Shown: one piece after another, positions 58,470 through 64,000 of the stretch
How positions within the stretch are numbered: the stretch's first letter is position 1
Layout of the letters: each line of letters begins with the position of its first letter
NCBI GenBank assembly: GCA_021234155.1
Contig: JAJEKV010000054.1
Location: 1,488,001-1,552,000, forward strand
Length of the DNA: 64,000 nt
From: Isoetes taiwanensis
Taxonomy: Eukaryota > Streptophyta > Lycopodiopsida > Isoetales > Isoetaceae
Direction of reading: 5' to 3'
Translations under genes and position numbers: made by a program
The notes under the pieces: model-generated
Seen by the model: only the letters and a program-made list of their open reading frames with translations
What the model was told of the DNA's origin: nothing
Databases searched by the model: none

Positions 58470-59940
58470 GAGAAATTAATACTGTATTTGACATTTTGAT
58501 ACTTGAAACAGACAAGATTCCACAAAATTATATGGAGGCAGTTCAAGATATGAATGGAAAGAACTGGAAATGTGCTATGGAAGAAGAAATGAGAGCATTC
58601 AAAAGAACAAACACTTATACAATAGTGGATATTCCTTCTGATAAGAATATAGTTGGAAGTAAGTGGATCTATAGAATAAAACCAGGAGTAGACAAAAATA
58701 CAAAGAAATTTAAAGCCAGACTTGTTGCACAGGGGTTTACACAGAAAAAAGGAGAAGATTTTGATGAAACATTCTCACCATTGGTAAAGATAAACAGTTT
58801 GAGAATGTTATTAGCTATTGCTAATGCTTGTGACCTTGAAATCCATCATATGGATGTAAGTACAGCATTCTTGAATGCTAAGTTAGAGGAGGAAATTTAT
58901 TTAAGACCTGCACCAGGATTTGAAGAGGAAAAAGGAAAAATTTGGAAGTTGAATAGAGCAGTTTATGGTCTTAAACAATCTCCTAGGGAATGATATAAAT
59001 GTATGGATGGATATCTTGTAGAACAAGGTTTTGAGAAGCTCAATTATGATGGTAATATCTATAGGTTCAAAATGGGAGATGCCTGGTGCATTATTGCTTT
59101 ATATGTTGATGACAATATTATGATATCAAAGGGAACTCAAGTACTAAATTATTGCAAAGATATCTTAAGGAAACGATTCCAAATGAGTGATCTTGGAGAG
59201 TTAAAGAGGTTTCTGGGCATAGATGTTTACAGGGACAGAAATCACAAGATATTAGCTTTGAGTCAACAAGGGCATATTCAAAACATGTTGAAGAAATTTC
59301 ATATGGAAGATTGCAATATGGCATATACTCCTATGGTTCCTGGTCACAGAATCTCTGCAGATATGAGTCCAAAAACAGAAGCTGAAAGCAAACAAATGGA
59401 GAAAATACCTTACAGAAGTTTGATTGGTTGTTTGTCCTATGTAGCCAACTGTACTAGGCCAGACATTGCATTTGCAGTTAATATTCTCAGTAGGTACAAT
59501 GACAGGGCTGGTAAAGGACACTGGATTGCAGCAAAAAGGATCCTCAAATACTTGAAAGGTACAATGTATTTTGGTATAGTATTTAATGAAACCAACTTAC
59601 AATTGCAGGCTTATTGTGATGCTGATTGGGGAGGAGATTTAGACAAACGAAAATCAACTTCAGGATATGCTATTTTATTAGGTGGAGCCCCAGTTGCTTG
59701 GAAGTGCAAAAAGCAAAGCAGCATTGCTTTATCGAGTCTTTCGAAAGTACAACTTCGGCAGCCACGCTGACTCTAAGGAACTTATTTGGGAAAGAAGGCT
59801 TATGGCAGAATTTGGATTTGCTCAAAGAGGACCAACAATCATTTATTGTGATAATACTAGTTGTATTGCCATGACAAAAAATCCAGTTTTGCACGAAAGG
59901 TCAAAACACATTGAAATGGAAGTTCATTTATTGCTTTATA
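58470..59940 (+). pseudogene. Copia fossil B: reverse transcriptase and RNase H
   Basis: Copia RT motifs: NWKCAMEEEMRAFKRTNTYT, SKWIYRIKPG, ARLVAQGFTQKKGEDFDETF, HHMDVSTAFLNAKLEEEIYL, VYGLKQSP, then the catalytic IIALYVDDNIMIS (about 59090). RNase H shows YCDADWGGDLDKRKSTSGYA (about 59611) and the closing CDNTSCIAMTKNPVLHERSK. Confidence 0.85.
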
Positions 59941-60079
59941 TGTTGATGACAATATTATGATATCAAAGGGAACTCAAGTACTAAATTATTGCAAAGATAT
60001 CTTAAGGAAACGATTCCAAATGAGTGATCTTGGAGAGTTAAAGAGGTTTCTGGGCATAGATGTTTACAGGGACAGAAAT

Positions 60080-60630
60080 TGTTGGAAATGACAAAATTAT
60101 GTGTCATGTGATATTCTAATCTATGAGAAGCAGTGGCAGTAGATTAGAGTTGTTAAATGGTGTCATGTTATTCAAAGCTTGCAGTTGAATGGGGGAGACC
60201 TATGAGAAGCACTGGCAGTAGGTCAAAGTCATAGTCAAAGTCAAAGTCAAAGTCAAAGTCAAAGGTGGCGGGCACACCCTACCCGGATGTTGCTGGGCTC
60301 GCTAGAAACACACAGACACCCCCTGCCCGCCACTTAGGGTTTTGGGTTGACTGGTCAACGGTCAAAGTCAACGATACCGGAAGATAAGGACAAAGGGGCA
60401 TCCTATTATTTAGGCAAGTTGAAAAACTTTCTATATGAGGGGCATGCACGATTTGACAAGTGGATATATCCAGATTGATAAGAAAATATATATATATGAA
60501 TGATTGATATAGAAAAAGTTGAGCTGAGTGCAGATACAGGTGTGTGTATGAAGAAATAGGTGCGGGAGGGGTTTGAAGGAGACAGAGTCTTGGCATACTT
60601 GGGTTCGAATCCCAAGCTCTGATTTTAACA
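60080..60630 (+). repeat. Copia 3' LTR (fossil B)
   Basis: 551 bp, TGTTGGAAAT to TTTTAACA. It carries a (GTCAAA)n run at about 60222-60262 and an AT-rich ATATATATA part at about 60486. Confidence 0.85.
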
Positions 60631-62788
60631 AGGGCACCTAAGAGAAGGCACCGCTGATAATCATGAAATCAGTGAAGCGTGGCCGTGATCAAGAATAGTT
60701 GTGCATCAGGAAAAACATCAGAAACACTCGTGGTCGAGTCGTCCGTGTGGATGCATGAGAGATAATCGGGCACAACGTACCCGCCGTATGAATGATTTCA
60801 AAGGGAGCAAATTCCTGCAAGAGGAGGACCCAGCGGGCAATGCGAGCCGTGGGCGTGGCTTTGTTAATCAAATACAAAAGAGCTTGATGATCTACAAAGA
60901 ATTTGATTTTGCTACCCAACAAGTAATGATGGAAGCGCTGAACACAGAAGACAAGGCCCAAGGCTTCTCTTTCCGTGGCGGAATAATTCGCTCAGCAGGA
61001 TTAAGTTTCCAGCTAGCATAGCGAATGGGTTTATCTGTATGCTCGTCATATGCTTGAGAGAGAACTGCACCAATAGCGAAAGCCGAGACATCAACATGGA
61101 CATGAAAGGGCTTGTTCCACTGAGGGGGAACAAGGACCGGAGCTTGAGTGAGTAAGATCTTTAGCTTCTGAAATGCTGCCTCTGCCTGGGAATTCAAAGC
61201 CCAAGACGATTCATCACCCGTGAGTTTATGAATGGGATCAGCAATAGCAGAAGTCCAGGAATGAAGGTTGCATAGTAATTAACTTTACCCAGGAAGGAGC
61301 GTGTCTCTTTAATGTTTGAAGGTGCATGTGCCTTCAGCACACAACTGATTTTGGTCGGATCTGTGGTGATGCCTTCTTTACTGACAACATAACCGAGAAG
61401 AACACCAGAGGTAACACAGAAAGTGCATTTTTCAGGATTGAGACTGATACTAGACTCATCACATTTTTTAAAAACAAGCTCTAACTTGGCAAGATGTTCT
61501 TCCATAGAGCTATATGCCGAGAAATTGTCTTGAAAGATTTAGAGAAAGGCATTGTCTTTCATATAATCTTGAAATACTGAAAGCATGATACGTTGAAAGG
61601 TGGATGGAGAATTGGATAATCCGAAAGGGGCCACTTTGTAGGCAAAAGTGCCCCACGGCGTGGTGAAAGTGATTTTCAATTGATCTTCCGCTCTGATAGA
61701 TATTTGATTGTACCCCGAAAAACCATCCATGAAGGAGTACATCTCATGTCCAGCGACCTCTTCCAGAACTTGGTCTGTGACGGGTAGTGGAAAGTGATCC
61801 CGTTCCGTGGCCTGATTTAATTTTCTGTAGTTCACCAAACCCGGATTTTGTCATTGTGCTTGAGAGCAATTACAATTGGGCTCCCCCATTCAAAGTCTTT
61901 GACCTCATAAATTAAGCCAGTTGCAAGAAGCTTGTCAATTTCGGCTTTGACACGGTCACGATAGTTGGGGTTGAGCCGGTACTATCATTGCTAGATTGGA
62001 CGTGCATCAGGTTTGGTGGGAATGGTCAATTCCCCCAACTCTTTCTTGATACCCCGGAGGTCTTTGTAGCTCCACGCAAAGATGTGCTTGAACTTTTTGA
62101 ATAGGGTAATGGCACGAGCTTTATAGTTTGGTGGAAGATTTGCAGCCAATCGAACAGGTTCATTGTCACCAAGATCCACGACTTCTACTTCTGGAGTGTG
62201 AATGTGCAGGACGACTTCAGTATCTTTGACAACATGAGCAGGAGATTGGAGCATCACAGGCGGTGCAGCATTCTGTGTCGTGAAGAAGAGAGGCTGCAGA
62301 ATATCATCAAGCAAGAGTTGCTTCATAATAGCATGAACGTCCACAACATCCTGAGGAGCATCAGTGTTGGAAAAATGATCCACTCGCTGGATCCGATCGC
62401 AAGGAGCCAGGTACGGGTCTAGCAAAGCAGCCATGACCAGGTCCTGATCCAGGGTCTTCTCACCCAAAGGATCTGCATAATCAGGGTAAGAAGATAGGGG
62501 CAGATCTGCAGGAGGAGCCTGAACATGATAAATATTTTGAGCTTCTTTGGAATCACTGTCTGAAAGCGAGGGCTCTGCATGCTCGACAGAGATAAGCTTG
62601 CCAGTTTTGAGATCCATAGTTACATTCAAGGTGCCATCTGTGATGACAAGTTGATCAGTTGCCCAATAATGAATGCTCTTAGCCTGGCAGAGGAAAGATC
62701 ATCCCACTAGCATTTCATAGTCACTGGGATCTTCATCAGCTTTATCCCCTTATAATGGCCCAACAGCACGGGGTTTCTAGACGACATA
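60631..62788 (-). pseudogene. Gypsy fossil (second copy): linker, RT and RNase H
   Basis: From right to left: EMLVG-type protease end and TDGTLNVTMDLKTGKLI (about 62650), a linker with DPYLAPCDRIQRVDHF and FKKFKHIFAWSYKDLRGI (about 62090), RT motifs NYRKLNQATERDHFPLPVTD (about 61835), SFMDGFSGYNQISIRAEDQL, PFGLSNSPSTFQRIMLSVFQ (about 61620), FGLIF-type RNase H block (GLVFCVQRFHHYLLGSKIKF, about 60950). Each matches the first gypsy copy. Confidence 0.85.
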
Positions 62789-62796
62789 CTATCTAG
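62789..62796. repeat. Target-site duplication of small hAT-type element, left copy
   Basis: CTATCTAG, repeated exactly at 63583-63590. Confidence 0.85.
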
Positions 62797-63582
62797 CAGT
62801 ATTGTTAAAAAACTCTGTTTTTAAGCATAAAGTACTTCTTTAAAAACCCGTACATTTTCTAAACATTTGCAACCATCGGGGGTTATAAAAAAAATGTGAA
62901 AAAAAAAAAACCATTACTAATGCCTCGAATGACTTTCATTTAGATTTTTTGGTCTAGCAAAAAAGATGACGAATGCATGTAGAACCAGGATTTTAGTTTT
63001 TTGCTCAATGAAAGAAAGGTTTTTACTCCACTGTGCAAACCAGGACACGATTCTTGCGCCAATCCAAGACCAGTCGACCAAGGTAACTTTTCCATTCTTC
63101 TTCTTTTACAACTAATTTTGTTTCAATTCATTTTTTTTCTATATTGCTTCTAAAGATCCAACTGCCATAAGTGATAAGTAGAAGCATGAAGTGATTCTAA
63201 ACCGTTCCAAATAGCTGCTTCAAATAGTTCTTTTTTTACCTCTATTCATTTCTCTTCTACCTACCTCTAGTATGATAATATACTAAGCCTTTATGTTAAC
63301 TATTATATTATTAAGTTAAACCTTTGAAATGAATACACATTTTTGTGATTTGATTGGAACCCAAATATGGTGTTGGTATTAAAAAATGTTATATAATTTG
63401 TTTCAAAGGGGCAATTTGGAGATTTTTAAAGTTTTTTTTATGTTTTTTACGTTTTTAACGTTTGCAACGTTTTTAACGTTTTTAATGTTAAAAAATCGTA
63501 TTCTAAGATTTTAAAAACCAAAAATAAAAAACTTTAGAAAAACTTAAAAAACGTACGGTATGCAACGTATGTGACAACATTG
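62797..63582. mobile_element. Small non-autonomous hAT-type element
   Basis: 786 bp bounded by CAGTATTGTTAAAAAAC on the left and the inverse of CAATGTTGTCACATAC on the right, with an 8-bp duplication CTATCTAG. The CAGTRTTGT-like end is typical of hAT. The right part holds a run of AACGTTTTTAACGTTTGC-type repeats (about 63448-63490). No coding region. Confidence 0.8.
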
Positions 63583-63590
63583 CTATCTAG

Positions 63591-64000
63591 ATATATTGGG
63601 GTGCATCTACTTGGCAGATGCTATGGTGTGTGTGGCGGATTCCATATGGTTGTTCTTTCAGTCAGTCATTGCTTCATGTTGACTCTACTGGATAACTCTT
63701 ATGCATATATTAATACGTGGAAGTATGTGCATGCTATTTGATAGCTAACAAGACTACGTGTGTATATAGTTATCTTGTATTGTCATCTTGTTATCTGTAT
63801 ACGTGGCTTTCATCTATATAGCCTCATTGGACACGCAACCCTTGTTCTGTGTACTATGGAATATGAATTGAAGTTTTTTTTTACTACAAATTTTGGTTCA
63901 TAACACGAGAGATCCCTCCTTCGGGATCACACTGGCGATTTCGACTCTCGGAATCCCCTGGAGTTGGCTGATATCATGCAAGGTTATCGACCATCGGCTA
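63591..64000 (+). other. Right-edge sequence, possible LTR and start of another retroelement
   Basis: No gene. A stretch starting TGTTGACTCTACTGG (63677) and ending near CTACA (about 63887) is followed by TTTTGGTTCATAACACGAGA, which might be an LTR end with a primer site. It continues outside the window, so this is weak. Confidence 0.25.

Larger units (their letters stand above)
57768..60630 (+). mobile_element. Ty1/copia fossil B, + strand
   Basis: Same family as fossil A but on the + strand: integrase C-terminal region (about 57780-58300), RT (about 58500-59250), RNase H (about 59560-59930) and a 551-bp 3' LTR (60080-60630). The stretch 57779-58310 is the near-exact inverse of 54933-55460 in fossil A, so the two fossils share about 500 bp as an inverted repeat. 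A stretch of RT sequence recurs just before the LTR (59936-60079 like 59095-59238). Broken a handful of times; well-preserved sequence suggests a young age. Confidence 0.85.
53971..62788 (-). mobile_element. Ty3/gypsy fossil, second copy of the first gypsy family, - strand
   Basis: Same family as 1-16035 but on the - strand. It is split by a copia cluster (54933-60630). Right part 60631-62788: protease-end/linker, RT and RNase H. Left part 53971-54932: integrase. Beyond 53971 a LINE replaces the rest, and to the right a small hAT-type element follows at 62797. About half a dozen breaks are visible, fewer than in the first copy, so it looks younger. No LTR is seen. Confidence 0.85.

Overview
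This window is nuclear DNA of a land plant. The evidence is spliced transposase genes with GT..AG introns, plant-type Ty1/copia PBS (TGGTATCAGAGC), plant CACTA proteins (TNP2, DUF4218, DUF4216), a PPR-DYW organelle RNA-editing gene, and fragments of plant ascorbate peroxidase, DXR, a START protein and a GT77-type glycosyltransferase. The density of nested transposable elements suggests a large, repeat-rich genome. I cannot name the species from the sequence; a fern, lycophyte or gymnosperm would fit, but that is a guess.

Layout. (1) 1-16035: a broken Ty3/gypsy fossil (+ strand, enters from the left edge) with gag, protease, RT, RNase H, integrase, an extra downstream coding region, a polypurine tract and a 3' LTR. 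A well-preserved autonomous-looking hAT transposon (7778-13468) is inserted in it, with 15-bp TIRs, 8-bp TSD and a four-exon transposase of about 865 aa. (2) 16036 to about 21080: a broken chromovirus fossil with chromodomain and a 3' LTR. (3) 21170-22790: a decayed LINE. (4) 23580-42052: an 18.5-kb CACTA element with matching TIRs and a 3-bp AAA duplication. It carries TNP2-DUF4218-DUF4216, a second gene with a SET methyltransferase-like domain, a possible TNPA-like gene, a nested LINE, and pieces of host genes (APX, START protein, DXR) that still hold intron boundaries. (5) 42053-50790: mostly unassigned sequence with a PPR-DYW gene split by a MITE, a GT77-type fragment, a LINE 3' end and a PPR scrap. 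(6) 50795-53970: a LINE interrupted by a 660-bp fold-back hAT-type element full of CGCGTACGCG palindromes. (7) 53971-62788: a second copy of the first gypsy family (- strand), holding two head-to-head copia fossils. (8) 62797-63582: a small hAT-type non-autonomous element, followed by a possible LTR end at the right edge.

How the parts relate. Almost nothing here is an ordinary host gene in working order; the window is a stack of insertions. The most interesting unit is the CACTA element. Its outer ends and internal promoter region share CGTCAG/CTGACG repeats, probably transposase-binding sites. It encodes its own transposase, seems to have added a SET-domain protein, and has picked up genomic gene pieces. 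The hAT element is the other candidate for present or recent activity.
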